64,000 nt of DNA from Magicicada septendecula (GCA_034769895.1 CM068368.1:337427076-337491075); one strand, 5' to 3'. Shown: positions 1 to 11,927, numbered from the stretch's first letter. Notes: generated by a model not told the origin, from the sequence alone. Numbers and translations are program-made.

Positions 1-1605
1 GCGGCTAAACATTCAAGTTCGTAGGCTGAGAACTTCCTTTCTTGCTCGGTCAATGTACGGGAAGCATAGCTGATCGGGAGTCTAGTATTATTGATTTCCT
101 GGTATATTACGGCTCCTAATGCTACACTTGAACTGTCGGTCTGTACGGCAAATGGTTTACTGAAATCTGCTAACTGCAATACCGGTGGGGATATTATGCT
201 TTCTTTAAGTGTTTCGAACGCGTCTTGGTGACGAGTAGTCCACTCGAATTTCGTTCCTTTCTTTCTTAATGCATTCAATGGGGCTGCTATATCCGCTAGG
301 TGGGGTATGTACTTGTGAAAATAATTAATCATGCCTAAAAATCGAGCTATACCTTTGGCGTCTCTCGGCGGTAAGAATTCTCGGATTGCGCGTGTACGTT
401 CGGGATCGATGCTAACCTTACCTTCGGCAGATACTATGTGACCTAAGAAGGAGAATTGTTTTACTGCGAAATTAACTTTACTCGGGTTTACCGTTAGTCC
501 AGCTTTCTTTAACCTGGATAATACTTCACGCAAGTGGTCAATATGTTGATCCATTGACTCACTATATACTACTATATCGTCAAGATAATGATATACAAAT
601 TTAAATTTAACGTCATGAAAATTTTTTTCTAACAGTCTGCTACATACTGAACTTCCTTGTGATATACCGAATGGTACTCTAGTAAATTGATATAGATTAA
701 ATGGGACAGCAAAAGCAGTTAGATGTTTTGATTCCTCAGCTAGTGGGATTTGGTGGAATGCTTGGTTGAGATCCATTATGGTGAAGATTTTCGCTTTTGT
801 AAAATAGTGAAACGCGCTGTGAATGTCGGGCAGGGGTATCGATTCAAATTCTATACTCTTATTTAGCTGTCTATAATCCACGACTAGTCTATGTTTATCA
901 GTTCCTTTTGGTACTAGGAATGCAGGTGATGAGTATGGAGAAGTTGACGGTTCTATGACGTGTTGCTCAATGAGTTTGTTAATGTGGTTTCTCATTATTT
1001 CCATCTTGGGCGGCGATAATTTGTATGGGTGAAGGCGTATTACCTTGTTGTTACTAAGATTTATTTTATATTCGATTAAGTGGGTTAATCCTAACTTGGG
1101 AGTGAGTACAGTAGAAAATTCCCTTATTAACTTTTGAATTCTTTGTCGCTCATTTCCTTTTAAATGACTCAGACTAGATTCTTGATGCTCTAATTGAATA
1201 GTTGAGGTTTCACAATTAGCGTCGTTACTTAACTCGGAGTCGAACTGATATTTTCGAGTACGATCAAATCTGAAGAAATATTGTTTTGCATATATATCAA
1301 GGATTAAGCCAGTTTTACTTATGAAATCAGCGCTTAGTATTAAGTTTTGTCCTAACACTTCAGCTACTAGTAGGGGAACATACCAAGTAAAATTCTTTAT
1401 TTTTAATTTCACCGTAATACTGCGCGATATATTTAGGTTTTGTTTATTTGCGGTGGCACACTTTATGTTCACGTTTTGGCTACGTTTAATCAGATTATGA
1501 TTTGCTAATACGGTGGCTAACTGTTGACTAATTATACTACGGGTAGATCCGGAATCAATTAAACCAAGGATATTCGTTGCTCCAAGGTCTATCTGTACGT
1601 ATGGT
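1..1605 (-). CDS. pol: Gypsy-1 pol: protease, reverse transcriptase, start of RNase H (partial)
   Basis: The minus frame stays open from about 1605 to the left edge. A retropepsin motif, LIDSGSTRSIIS, lies near 1535-1565. RT follows: the block MDLNQAFHQIPL near 740-778 and the polymerase box YLDD near 568-590, then FLGMINYFHKYIP near 300-345. The RNase H start, with FAVQTDSSSVALGAVIYQE, lies near 95-165 and the frame runs off the window. The product would copy element RNA into DNA in cytoplasmic particles. Its own start is not marked by a clear ATG, which is normal for Gypsy pol made by frameshift or read-through from gag. The family assignment is secure. Confidence 0.85.
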
Positions 1606-1774
1606 AGTTGGCAGATACTTGTTTTGCATGTACCAATAGAGTTGCACTTCTCAATAAATCTTGTTTAGTAGGGGTCTATGCGTTTATTTCTATTTATTTT
1701 TATTCTAGGATTATTATTGTTTTTACCTTTCCTTCAGGTGCTGCGGAAGACGTAGGATTTTTGTTCTTCCAGCT

Positions 1775-2671
1775 TCACATGTTTTTTGACTGGTCGGTTT
1801 TCTGTTGGTAGCGCTTTTGTTTACAATTCTTGCTAATGTGTCCGGCCTTTCCACAGTTATAACATCTTCTTTCCTCATTGACTTCGCTCGCATGTTGTCG
1901 GGGTTTCGATCTAGAGTATGAAATATGGGGGTAGCTTTGGGTTTTAGATGTACTTACGAATCGCTTATCGCGGTAGGTTCGGGTATCAGTTCCAATTGGT
2001 AGAGGTTGGAATGAATCTCTGCGTTGAGTCTGGGACATAGAAACGCGTCTGTTCTGGTCAGAATACCAGACGTTGGACGAATGTATACAACATAGTTCTA
2101 GTTCGGTGAAAGTGGTTGGTCGCTTCATGAGTGCTAGGCGAGATCGCTCCTCGGGAGATAGTCCTACTAAGATAGTGTCTACTAACTGTTGTTCACTCCA
2201 TTTAACTTGTAGCAATAAAGCAGATTCCCTTATTTCAGATATATAATGAGCTAATCTCTCGTATGCTCCTTGTACACGAAGTACTAGGTTTCGCTTCAAT
2301 TCTTCGTAGATACCGGTGGGAATGAAATGTCTTATTAGGGTGGTATGAAGTTCTTCTACAGGGTGATTATACCTTAGGGATTCTAACACACGATCTTTTA
2401 AAGGAGATCTACATTTAGATAAAATTACTTGTAAAATCTGGTCATCTCTTAGTTGTCGCAGATCCTTTAATTGTAAAAGATGCTTGAGAAAATCTAGGAG
2501 CTTTGTAATATTCAGCCCATCAGTGGTTGGTATGTCAGACAAAATACGTTCTACAGGGTGGGTTATTTTTCCATAAAGCTCTGTAGTTAGATTTAATTGA
2601 GTCGTCATTCTAGGTTTTTCCGCAGATTGATTCGTCAGCAAGTGAGGAGGTAAATCGTAGGTACGAGTCAT
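1775..2671 (-). CDS. gag: Gypsy-1 gag, C-terminal part with CCHC zinc knuckle
   Basis: This is a 298-residue frame. The middle resembles a retrotransposon gag (capsid-like) domain, with LLQVKWSEQQLVDTILVGL and helical content. It ends in a basic stretch and a zinc knuckle, CYNCGKAGHISKNC, near 1836-1877, followed by a Lys/Gln-rich tail. Such proteins form the particle and bind element RNA. It lies directly upstream of the protease-RT frame, in a different phase. Residues before the capsid-like part (LNLTTELYGKITHPVERIL) may be linker. Confidence 0.8.
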   Translation of the reverse strand: MTRTYDLPPHLLTNQSAEKPRMTTQLNLTTELYGKITHPVERILSDIPTTDGLNITKLLDFLKHLLQLKDLRQLRDDQILQVILSKCRSPLKDRVLESLRYNHPVEELHTTLIRHFIPTGIYEELKRNLVLRVQGAYERLAHYISEIRESALLLQVKWSEQQLVDTILVGLSPEERSRLALMKRPTTFTELELCCIHSSNVWYSDQNRRVSMSQTQRRDSFQPLPIGTDTRTYRDKRFVSTSKTQSYPHISYSRSKPRQHASEVNEERRCYNCGKAGHISKNCKQKRYQQKTDQSKNM

Positions 2672-2784
2672 ATTCTCTAGTTCATTAGGAAGTAACGTAA
2701 CGTTTACGGGTTGGATATTTACTTGTCTATCAGTTAACCGTTCTTTAAATGGATCTATATTGGATTCCTGCAGAAACTGAAATT

Positions 2785-3294
2785 TTACAGTACCGGTTTG
2801 CTGTTCTTGAGTAGGAGATTGGGTAGGGAAATATTTAGTTTCGTCATTGCTTCTTCAATCTCTTCTAATCTAAACGATTCGGACCTTCGACGTAATTCGC
2901 GCATTATCTCGGGTAATTGTTGTAATGCTTCCTCCGCGAATTTTTGCGCATCCGGTGGGGTAACTTTATCACCGGGCCAATTCAACAAATTGGTGATACG
3001 GCGGGTCAGATGTTCGATTCTTTGGGTGGTGCGTAAAATTACTGCGGGGGATTTTTCATCACGCAGGGTTTGTGCGATCGAAGTGAGTTCTGTATACTTG
3101 TGATAGCATGTTTCCTTTTCACTTTCAAAATCTAAGACACTTAAACGATTTAACAATGAGGGTTTGTCCGGTTTATTTTCACGTAACGTTTTGCGAAGTT
3201 CCGCGACAGTTACATTTGAGTATGGGAGACCACGCAACAAGGCTTCATAGCTTAATTCGTCCTTCAACAACAAGTCGGGGTTAAATTGAGCCAT
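2785..3294 (-). CDS. gag: Gypsy-1 gag, N-terminal part
   Basis: This 169-residue frame starts MAQFNPDLLLKDELSYEALL and lies just upstream of the knuckle-bearing gag piece on the same strand. It is alpha-helical with many Arg, Glu and Leu residues (VAELRKTLRENKP; LTRRITNLLNW; EIMRELRRRSESF), a pattern seen in the N-terminal regions of arthropod Gypsy gag proteins. The ATG at 3294 is the first in frame after a stop-rich AT-rich leader, so it is a good start candidate. It could be a separate small protein, but its position argues for gag. Confidence 0.65.
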   Translation of the reverse strand: MAQFNPDLLLKDELSYEALLRGLPYSNVTVAELRKTLRENKPDKPSLLNRLSVLDFESEKETCYHKYTELTSIAQTLRDEKSPAVILRTTQRIEHLTRRITNLLNWPGDKVTPPDAQKFAEEALQQLPEIMRELRRRSESFRLEEIEEAMTKLNISLPNLLLKNSKPVL

Positions 3295-4448
3295 TTTTGT
3301 TAATAATGACCTTTAAATCAACGAAGTATTACTTACGACAAATCTTATGTCATCTATTTTAAACACTTATAAAGGTTGAATTCATTTAAACACACACATA
3401 TATCTCTTATTACACATAGAATCTTATACTAATTAATCAAATTAAACTTATCTCACAACAATTCAATTTTCTGTACTGTCATATATAATCAGTCAAAACA
3501 AAACGCTAATATCATTTTATAGTGGAGAGAAATTTCACATACGAAAAGTTCATTGCTTTAACAATAGCACAAAGGGTCAGCTGTTTTGGGGAGTCTTATT
3601 GTTTGCATAGGGTGGTTTAACAAAATAGGGTGATTCAAACACTCCTAAACACGATTCTTTCCTGTTCTGAATTGTCTGTTATGTGTGCGAGGGGAGTTTT
3701 GTATGGGATGCTCTATACGTGCACAGGGTAGAGTTTACATTTCTCGACAAGCATTTAACATGAAACAGCTTGTCAATACCGACAGGTTTAAAATGGAATA
3801 TTTACCAGCGATGACTTGTTTATTACGACAATGTCCCAATACTAATATTATTATTTCTTAATTAAAACTTTACTCATTTGTTTGTTCCCGATTTCAGAGT
3901 GAATAAATTTATATTCGACAAAGTTACTGTTAATGAATTCTAACAATGTACACAATTTTTACACAAAAGCAGAGTGGCGCAATTTTGTGACGTCTCCCTT
4001 GTTAAGACATTACAAAAGTCGGGAACCAGTTCAATTTGTTACCTGTTAATTAAACTAGCTGCCGTTGTTAGTAAACCTTACTCACTAACAAATTATAACA
4101 CATTATTATTTAGGAATTAGACAAGGATTGCATAAATTTATTCACTCGCTGGGTGTTAGCAAAAACATCTCTTTATTATTATATTTATATCTCATAGTTT
4201 ACTTTACTCTTAAAGAAGTACTCTAATAAATTCTGCATTTAATATATTGAAAATTTATTACTTCTTATTCTTTCTATCTCAAAAGCATTCAGCTAGATAT
4301 TGTTTTAAGTACCACGGATCAGGGTCTCAACTTTGTTATGTTTTAATTTATCACAACTTTAACCAAATTATTAGAAGAATAATTTTGGGTGGAAATTTTT
4401 AGATACATCTAAACATCGTAATGTTATTACTACATCATTACAGAGATT

Positions 4449-4489
<41 letters not shown>

Positions 4490-5407
4490 TTTTTAAATTG
4501 TCAAAAGCTCTTTACTGTTCTTTTGTTACTTCTCTTGTTGAAACAAATTTTTACAAATGTTATGATTTGATGTCACCTGAATATAACATGAGTTTGCTGT
4601 GGGGTCCGTGATGGTCATCTCCAGTCGTATTGTAGGGTGTGATACACTGTTCCTCATGATGCTCCATTAGGTTGATTGTTTCCGAAAGGTAGTCTCGTTC
4701 TAGACGATTGGATTTTGGTACTAGAAGTTGATACGGTGGTTGTTTGTGTTTTCATCTTCTGAAGTCGGTTGTTCACATTTTACAATTTAATTATAGTTCT
4801 TATTTTAGCAGCACTAAAATTTGGTAACATATCTTACCACTTACAGTTTGTTAAGAGATGTGTCGGCTAAGTTTCTTTTTTTTTTATAAATTATTTCTTC
4901 ACGCACTACATTATATTTTTTTTTATTATTATTATTTCCACGCTACATTGGGTCAAATCGAAATCACTACAAACTTGATTGAATAGTTCCTAACGGTATA
5001 CACATACGTGTATATTGACAACACAGTAGCGACATCCTTACATGTCGAAGTTTCTCCGGCGAATGTGGGCATTGTTTAGCGGCGAGGGGTCTGTAAGCTG
5101 GCGCGGTTTTACGCGCTGAGAAAATAGTTCGTTCTTTTAAGTATTATTAATTATTCATTAATTAAATCGTAATACTTTATTTTACCTTTTGGTTATGAAT
5201 TAGGAATTTCTTTATTTATTTAGTACGTATTTTATTTAATTAACGGAATTATTATTTTTAGCTAAATAACACCGTTCTTTGCGTGTTGGTACGGGACCAT
5301 TTGCACGTTGATGCAGGAATCTAGGTACAGTTAAGTGGTGGATAATACTCTTACTTGTTATAAGGCAAAAAATTTCAATTGTGCTATTTAAACATTTTTT
5401 TTTAAAT
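3295..5407. other. Unassigned AT-rich DNA, probable leader and 5' LTR of Gypsy-1
   Basis: No convincing coding frame on either strand. By position this should hold the Gypsy-1 leader, primer-binding site and 5' LTR. A possible primer-binding site on the minus strand (TGGTTCCCGAC, complement of 4018-4028) is 0.7 kb upstream of the gag ATG, but no second LTR is available to confirm it. Similarity to the Gypsy-A LTR begins abruptly near 5408. Confidence 0.4.
4452..4486. repeat. (AT)n microsatellite
   Basis: About 17 uninterrupted AT dinucleotides in otherwise AT-rich noncoding DNA. Confidence 0.95.
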
Positions 5408-6344
5408 CGTCAACGTTTATGTAAACTTGGATATGGAATCTAGAGCCTTCTTTTGATAGACCTCAGGGTCATTTATAAGATTGAATAAATGTCTGACTTC
5501 ACCTGCATATTTCTGCAACCATTTAACTGTGTTATTACCGTCACCTGGACTCTCGAGTTTCGGGATCCCCTTCCGGTATCACCTTCTCTGTCTCTGCGTC
5601 GTTTGGAACTACTCTCTCCGTCTAATGGATGCTGAGTTCTGACATGGACCTCTGGTCGTGATGATGTACGGCTGGATGTAGCTGCGTGTGGCTGTCCCTG
5701 CGTCCTCTAGTATATTGCTCTGTTTCCTCTCCTCTCCTCGTCTTTTCCCTCGTGGATGTCTCGAAGTCCTACGTGGACTTCTTGAAGTTCATCGACGACG
5801 TTTCTACTCCTCGTAGTTTACGATATTATTGTCTTTTACATCACTCGTGTATATCACTAATTACTTTCACCGACGTACTGCCGGTTCCATCGCACTTTAA
5901 GTTACGTAATTCGATTTAAAACATTACTTAAACTTTGTAAAATTTGCGGTGGCGAGATGCGTGGATTTCACTACTGTCTGTTAATGATCTGAGAAAGCGT
6001 GTGTCGCTCGCTGGGGTTTTATACTCCTGCCGGCGTTCAATTCCTGTTGAAAACTGTTCGGACAGAGTTGAACAAGTCAGCGGGTCGGTTTATTAACTAA
6101 TTACAACCTACGCGTCTTTCTATGAAGCGCACACTTTTTTATAAATATTATTTGACAAATCGTTAGGTACATTAATAAACTTAACCTATGCAACTTATAA
6201 ACTTTAAGGTGTGTAAACTGTGGAAGTTATGGCAAACTTTCACACGGAAGCTGAATGGAGATTCGTGTTACTTCTGGTTTTCCTTCAGCACTTAAAAAAC
6301 TGTAAAATTTTCCACAATCGTATACTTAATTCAACTTGTTCTTC

Positions 6345-6414
<70 letters not shown>

Positions 6415-6728
6415 ACACACAAACTGATACACACGCGGTTGCCTGTCACCATGACGTCAAAGCTGCCGGTCGAGGCGTGTTTCGTCTCCCTTCGCTGCGT
6501 TTAAAACCAACAAGGCTTGGCAATTCCATATGCATGTTCACTTACAATTATTTCCTTATTTAAAATTAATTATTACGTTTGTTTCTTTTATTTATGTCTT
6601 ATACCTAACGCTTAATTATTACATTATTTTCATTATTTACATCTTTTACACGACTCATACGTGCGTTCGTATGTTCTCATACCGCAGTCAGTGGTTGATA
6701 CGGAGACTTATGCTAACGTATCGTTGCA
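5408..6728 (-). repeat. Gypsy-A LTR, leftmost copy (incomplete), 3' LTR of unit 1
   Basis: It matches the right two-thirds of the LTRs at 11934-14000 and 43329-45544. The right edge is set by the end ATCGTTGCA followed by a purine-rich tract on the minus strand. The left edge near 5408 is where similarity to the other LTRs stops; the sequence left of it is unrelated. It contains the longest (AC)n tract of the family (6349-6420). Confidence 0.8.
6349..6420. repeat. (AC)n microsatellite inside Gypsy-A LTR
   Basis: About 36 AC repeats with one interruption. The same LTR position holds shorter tracts at 13646-13687 and 20920-20964 and only a few repeats near 36650 and 45225. Confidence 0.95.
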
Positions 6729-6745
6729 TAAATTCCCCTGCTGGG
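6729..6745 (-). promoter_or_regulatory. Polypurine tract of Gypsy-A unit 1
   Basis: On the minus strand the sequence CCCAGCAGGGGAATTTA lies directly before the LTR start TGCAACGAT. This is the expected position for priming of plus-strand DNA. The same tract is found beside the LTR ends at 14000, 21277 and 37734. Confidence 0.6.
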
Positions 6746-6993
6746 TAAAATAAAATTTAAATTTTATTTCTTTGCTCAGAAATTATTCATATATATTTTT
6801 TTATTATTATTAAACTCACACTTAGTGGTTATAAGGGTTCTTAAAATTTTTCCAATCTTTCCCTGGGTGGATTACGTCCCTCCCATGGATTTATAAGTTG
6901 ACTTTTTTTTCCATAGAATTTACGGAATGCTGATGCATGGTACTTTACAATATTATTTCTTTTTGTCGGATCGTAGACGAAAAAGGTGTGTCG

Positions 6994-7998
6994 TCATTTC
7001 CTTCTTTGTAATAAGTAGGGTCCCTCGTACAGTCTAAATAGTTTCTTTGCTGTATTGTCGATTCGTTTTCCCACTGGAATGCTTCTTAGTAGCACTATTT
7101 CTCCTTCATGGAATGTGATGAGTTTGTGCGTTCTGTTGAACCTCTCGATCCTCTTCTCTCCAAGTTTTTCCATCCTTTTCTTCGCATTGTCGTACTTGTG
7201 AATCAATGAAATTTGCAGGTTTTGTTTTGGAGGTTTATCAATGTTTTTCGACCAGAATCTAGTAGTGGGCTTTTTATTCGTTTCCAGTTCCACCGGTGTA
7301 TATCCCGTAGCTTCACTGTATGTAGCATTTATGGCTTGTTCGAAAAATGATAAGTAGTCTGCCCATCGGTTATGTTGTTCATTACAGTAGATTCGTAAAT
7401 GTTTCCCTAACTCTTTGTTTACCCTTTCAGCAAGGTTTCCTTGTGGCTGTCGCATTGACGTTAACACTGGTTGTATGCCGTGCTGCGTTAGCGTTTCTGC
7501 CCATGCTTTATTTTGGAATTGTTTACCTTGGTCACTCAATATCTTTTTGATTTGACCATACTTGGGTACGCATTTGCGTAGTATGACATTCAGTACACTT
7601 TCAGTGGTGGGTCTTCGAATAGCGTAGAGTCGAACTGCCTTGGTGAACACATCTATACATACAAGTACATGTATGTGTTTTGTACCCCCGTGAATAGCTC
7701 TCGGAAACGGGCCCAGGAAGTCTACTGCTACTAATTCTCCCTTTTCTTGTGTCTTGATATTTTGCATATCTACGTAGGTGTGAAGATTCGGATGTCGGGC
7801 TGTTTGACATTCGTAGCATCCTTTTAAGATTGCTTTTATTCTTCTAAACATATTATTCAAAATGAAGTCTTCCTTTAAAGCTAAATGACATTTTAAAGCA
7901 GACGCATGTGCTAGACTTTGATGACATGGTATAATTAGTGTTTTTAGCATCTCTGGTGATAGGACTATTTTCCAATCATAATTGACGAGTTTGTACAA
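6994..7998 (-). pseudogene. pol: Gypsy-A unit 1 integrase
   Basis: This 334-residue frame covers a whole integrase. The N-terminal H2C2 zinc-binding part is seen as HQSLAHASALKCHLALKEDF and KGCYECQTARH. The DDE core has VAVDFLGPFPRAI (first Asp), LSDQGKQFQNKAW (second Asp) and QPQGNLAERVNKELGKHL (Glu). The C-terminal part has FHEGEIVLLRSIPVGKR and ends LYEGPYLLQRRK. The family joins element cDNA to host DNA. This is the longest integrase frame of the four units. It is called a pseudogene because the pol gene as a whole is broken. Confidence 0.9.
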
Positions 7999-8009
7999 TA
8001 TACTATTTT

Positions 8010-8615
8010 TTATTGTACAGTATATCTACTAGGTAGTGGTGATAACTTCATGTGACTTATTTGAAGATCTTTGTTTTGTTCATTTGCTATATTGTTTAAT
8101 AAATATTTAACTTTATCATCTGTTTGATCTGTTATGTTTAATATTCTAACAGCGTTCCACTTAGCTTCATGAGTTTCTTGTGTCTCTTGCGGTGGATAAC
8201 GACTTAGGGTGTCGGCAATTATATTATCCGAGCCTTTACAATATTTTATTTTGTATGAATACTCTTGTATGGCCAGTATCCATCTCATTAGTCGTGCATT
8301 TGTTGCTTTACAACTTAATAAAAATGAAAGCGCTTGATGACCCGTGTGTATCTCGAAGTGTGTTCCATACACATAATAACAAAACTGCTTCAAGGCGTAT
8401 ACTATCGCTAAGATTTCCTTCTCTGACGTACAGTAGTGTTTTTCTGCTCCTTTGAAGACTCGACTGGCGTATGCGATGACTCGTAGCTCTCCGTGTTTAT
8501 CCTTTTGATACAGGACACTCCCTACTGCATAGTCACTGGCATCTGCGTAGATTGTAAATCGTCCTTCCCGTTGTGGGTGATGCAGCATAATGTTATGTAG
8601 GAATAAATTTTTCAC
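8010..8615 (-). pseudogene. pol: Gypsy-A unit 1 RNase H domain
   Basis: 201 residues with the RNase H hallmarks of Gypsy pol: FTIYADASDYAVGSVLYQKD (first Asp), the Glu helix HYCTSEKEILAIVYALKQF, the region HFEIHTGHQALSFLLS, and NIIADTLSRYP. The domain removes the RNA strand during reverse transcription. It lies between RT (right) and integrase (left), as expected on the minus strand. Confidence 0.88.
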
Positions 8616-8667
8616 TTCACGGAACGCTTCTTCATGATGTAGCTCCCATTTCCATTTGCTTTCTTTT

Positions 8668-9418
8668 CTAGTGAGTTCTAGAAGTGGTTGGATTTTCTCC
8701 GCATATAATGATGAAAAACGTCGGTAGTATCCCGTGAGTCCTAGGAATGCTCTTAACCCTTTTATGTTCTTGGGTCTTGGGAACTCCGTTATTCTCTTTA
8801 GCTTGCAAGGGGTCTGTTTGTATTCCCTTGTCAGATATTATGCGCCCTAAGAATTTTATTGAAGTTTTAATAAATTCGCACTTCTCTAACTTCAGAGAGA
8901 GGTTAGCGTCTCTGAACTTTTGAAATATAGTGTTTAGCTGCTGAAGGTGTTCTTCCAATGTTGGCGAGATTACAAGGATATCGTCCACGAAGAGCATGGT
9001 GTATGGTTCCTCCTCTGGTCCTAGTGCATTTTTCAAACACTTTACAATTGCTGCGAGGCTTGTACTCAATCCAAAGGGCACTACTCGATGTTGGTAGCTT
9101 TTGTTCTTGTACAGGAATGCGGTCTTGTTTGCGATCTTGTTTGCGAATGGGAATTTGCCAAAACGACGAAGTCAAGTCTAACTTGGTTAGATATTTTGCT
9201 CCTTGACATTTGTTAAATAATTCTTCAATATTCGGTGCACAATCAAAATCCTTTTCGACGACACTATTTAGATTCCGCATGTCTAAACACAGTCTTATTT
9301 CGTCCGTCTTCTTTTTGACGACAACGAGAGGATTGATGAAGCTGCTGTTGGACCGCTCTATTACGCCGTTATCCAACATTCTTGTGATTTCCTCGTCGAC
9401 TGGTTCCGCATATTTCAT
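8668..9418 (-). pseudogene. pol: Gypsy-A unit 1 reverse transcriptase domain
   Basis: Two overlapping frames together cover the RT domain. Recognisable blocks are VIERSNSSFINPLVVVKKK, IRLCLDMRNLNSVVEKDF, AKYLTKLDLTSSFWQIPI, MPFGLSTSLAAIVKCL and the polymerase box LFVDDILVIS (FVDD in place of the commoner YXDD). The thumb-side piece reads FLGRIISDKGIQTDP. The gene is broken. Unit 3 carries the same domain in one open frame. Confidence 0.88.
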
Positions 9419-9715
9419 GGGGATCGGATATGTTTTCTGTACGAACTTAGTAGGATCGGTGACCTTAATCTTGTGTTTATAAGTATTCGTAATTCGCTAA
9501 ATATATCTTGATATTCCTATATCAAGTCTTCTGATCACTCTATTCCTTCATGTTGATTGTCCTCTTGTGTACTGATGTCACTTGCAGCGTGTTTTACAGC
9601 TGGTCTGGAGATGACGATTGGTTCCTGTTCTTCTTCCAAGTTGTTTTGACTTTCTTCAAATTTAATTACATAGAGTCCTCCCTTAACATTGCACGTCATT
9701 GAATTGTTTTCTAAA

Positions 9716-10015
9716 TTAATAACTGCTCCTATTTACGTCGATACCTATGATATAATCATATGTAAGCTTATCCACTACTATCATAGGAATATCGCATTCA
9801 AGTTTATTACATTTAAAATTATCATATATTTGTTGTGTGGCACTCTGTTTAATCTTTGTCGCCGTTGTTATATAATAATTGCTTATCGGTAACACTGGTG
9901 CATGTCTGAAGTGGTTCCTGTTCTTGTTGATGCAGGTCCGGCTGATTACGGATACCTCACTTCCAGTGTCGACAAGGATTTTCATATTTAAATTATTTAT
10001 TGTTCCCCCTAACAT
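9716..10015 (-). pseudogene. Gypsy-A unit 1 aspartic protease
   Basis: 99 residues with the retropepsin active-site motif MKILVDTGSEVSVISRTC near the N-terminus and the hydrophobic C-terminal block DYIIGIDV. Such proteases cut Gag and Pol after particle assembly. The frame sits between gag (right) and RT (left). Confidence 0.8.
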
Positions 10016-10527
10016 AGGTTTGAGATAACGTTATTTCTTGTTGTGTATCTGTATTGTTTAGGGTGTCACGCAAATCACGTGTGTGCAGGTCGTTTATTAA
10101 ACCTGTACGTACTGGCGTTTTGTTACCCTTCTGTAGTCATACAGTTTTCTTATCGGTTGGTGTTCTACGATCACCCCTTCCTCTTTGGACGTTGACGGGT
10201 GTGTCGGCTGTTGCACAATTTTATTTTCATAATTATTTTTATTATTATGCTTATCATTTGTGTAGATGTTTTGTACATTGGAATTGTACGGTTTTACGTG
10301 TTTTTTCGACGAAAATGGGTGGGCGTACGCTCCTTTATTCGGAGTCGTGTTACCTTTTTCATAGGGTTGTTTATACTCTTTCCACTTATCTTTCCGTATG
10401 TCCTCTTCTTTAGTCTCGAACTACGGCGGTTTGTGGTGAATTTGATTTTGCGTAGAGTACTGCTGCCGCTGCTGCTGCCGGTTGTCTCTCCTTACGTACT
10501 CTTTATTAACAATCTGTGATGATTGAG

Positions 10528-11007
10528 TCACAAGGATAAGAGGTTCCTCAATGGTTTTAACTCCTTGGCGAGTCTAATGTGTCTGTCAAAATGGTAGCTT
10601 AGTTTTAATACTAATTCGTGCTCAGTGAAACTTGGTCTAAGGTGCTTACAACGTTCGACGAGTTGTATAATGTAGTCTTCCATGGATCGTTTGCTGTTGA
10701 CGTAATACCGCCCATACTCCAGCTTGTCTCGTACCTCGCTCTGGGTATGTATATTCCAGTACCGATTTTCGAAGGATGCCTTGAACTGTTCAGAAGTTTC
10801 TGTTTGATCCCGAACAATCGTATACCATTTGGATGCTGTTTCCTGGAAACGTCGACTTACAAAATCTATACGTTCTCCGTCGTTTAGGTTGCTCCCTATT
10901 GTTGCCATTTCTCGTTCACACTTTTGTAAAAATTCTATGGGGTTCTCCCATTTGTTGCCTTTAAAGCTGATCTTCTCTCGATCCTCTACTTTTGCAGCAC
11001 ACATCAT
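10528..11007 (-). pseudogene. gag: Gypsy-A unit 1 gag domain
   Basis: 159 residues matching the retrotransposon gag fold: ISFKGNKWENPIEFLQKCE, IDFVSRRFQETASKWYTIV, then FKASFENRYWNIHTQSEVR and YIIQLVERCKHLRP. The W-x-F and F-x-x-R-Y positions are typical. No zinc knuckle follows, unlike Gypsy-1. Further gag-like sequence without a long frame continues to about 11475. Confidence 0.8.
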
Positions 11008-11474
11008 TATAGCACTTGGTCGTCTCTTGACCTCCGCTCGTAGTTTTTCTACCTCCTCTTACAGTCCATCTTTCATGTTGTTAATTTCCATGGAGTGATG
11101 CGTAGTTTTTCTAGTGACCTCCTCCACGGCTATTTCTACTGTCTGGGTCCTCACAGTGATTTCCTTTGTTCTGTTTGTGTTGTCCAGGATGCGCTAATTT
11201 AGGTCCTTGTTTTTGAGATCTTGCTCCTGCTTCGTAATTTAAAATTTTTCATTCCACTGTTCAGCTAGTTGTTTAACGTGTTCTTTTATTTCACGTGTTG
11301 TACATTCACGCTGTTCTCTGAACTTGCTATCGATCTTTACAGCTTGTTCATTAAGTGACTGTTGAATACGCTGTTCGACGGCTTCAACGCGTGCAGTTAA
11401 GCTCTGTTTCCAAGTGTTACTGACGAGTTCTATCTTAGCTTGTAACCTCGTATTATTACTATCTATATTACTTT

Positions 11475-11696
11475 CTAACTGAGATTTAATTCTTCAATAG
11501 TGATTTCTAATCTATTACGACTATCTTGTACTTGATTTTCTAATCTCGTATTACTATCTTCTAATCTTCCTAATTTATTTTCTAATTTTTCATTGCTACT
11601 TTCTAACTGAGTTTTTAGTTTTGCACTATTCGTTTTCAACTCCTCTAGCAGTCGCTGAAACATCGTTTCGAAGTCCATTGTTGGTTGCTTCGTCAT
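11475..11696 (-). pseudogene. Gypsy-A unit 1 coiled-coil leader of gag
   Basis: 73 residues from MTKQPTMDFETMFQRLLEE followed by heptad-like Leu/Asn/Glu repeats (LETQLESSNEKLENKLGRLE style). It lies between the primer-binding site and the gag domain. A coiled coil ahead of capsid is common in insect Gypsy gag. The ATG at 11696 follows a stop-rich leader. Confidence 0.6.
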
Positions 11697-11913
11697 TGTA
11701 GACTACGGTGTCCTAACTGATTCGTTATACTACACCGTGATTTTATATTTCATTATTTATAATTTATTTTATTTATTTATTAGTATTAATTTCACAACTT
11801 TTTTTTGTTCTCTCTGTACTTAAATTTAACAATTTGTAATATTACTTATTACTTGCATTTAGTATTATTTTTTTATACAATACTTGTGCCAATTATTTAT
11901 TTGACTTTATTTA

Positions 11914-11927
11914 TATTCTGGGCGCCA
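11914..11927 (-). promoter_or_regulatory. Primer-binding site of Gypsy-A unit 1
   Basis: The minus strand reads TGGCGCCCAGAATA, starting six bases from the LTR end CATTACA. TGGCGCC is the usual start of a retroelement primer-binding site, complementary to a tRNA 3' end. The same site occurs beside the LTRs at 19205 and 43329. Confidence 0.7.

Larger units (their letters stand above)
1..3294 (-). mobile_element. Gypsy-1: 5' part of a Gypsy-type LTR retrotransposon, continues beyond left edge
   Basis: Reading leftward on the minus strand, the order is gag, protease, RT and the start of RNase H, which is the Gypsy (Metaviridae) order. The gag carries a CCHC zinc knuckle and the RT has a YLDD box, so this family differs from Gypsy-A to its right, which has FVDD and no knuckle. 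The 3' half (rest of RNase H, integrase, 3' LTR) lies outside the window. The pol part is open for its whole visible length; the gag part lies in two open pieces, so at least one break is likely. Its 5' LTR was not firmly found, so age cannot be judged. Confidence 0.85.

Noticed and set aside
3295-5407. A firm 5' LTR for Gypsy-1
   Set aside because: There is no second LTR copy in the window, and no TG/CA pair beside a convincing primer-binding site.
6220-6563. Plus-strand frames with His-Thr runs
   Set aside because: Products of the (AC)n repeat inside an LTR; the rest of each frame is LTR sequence.
10054-10519. Plus-strand hydrophobic frames of 119 and 106 residues repeated in each Gypsy-A unit
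   Set aside because: They lie antisense to the gag-protease interval and recur only because the units are copies; there is no membrane-protein family match or start context.
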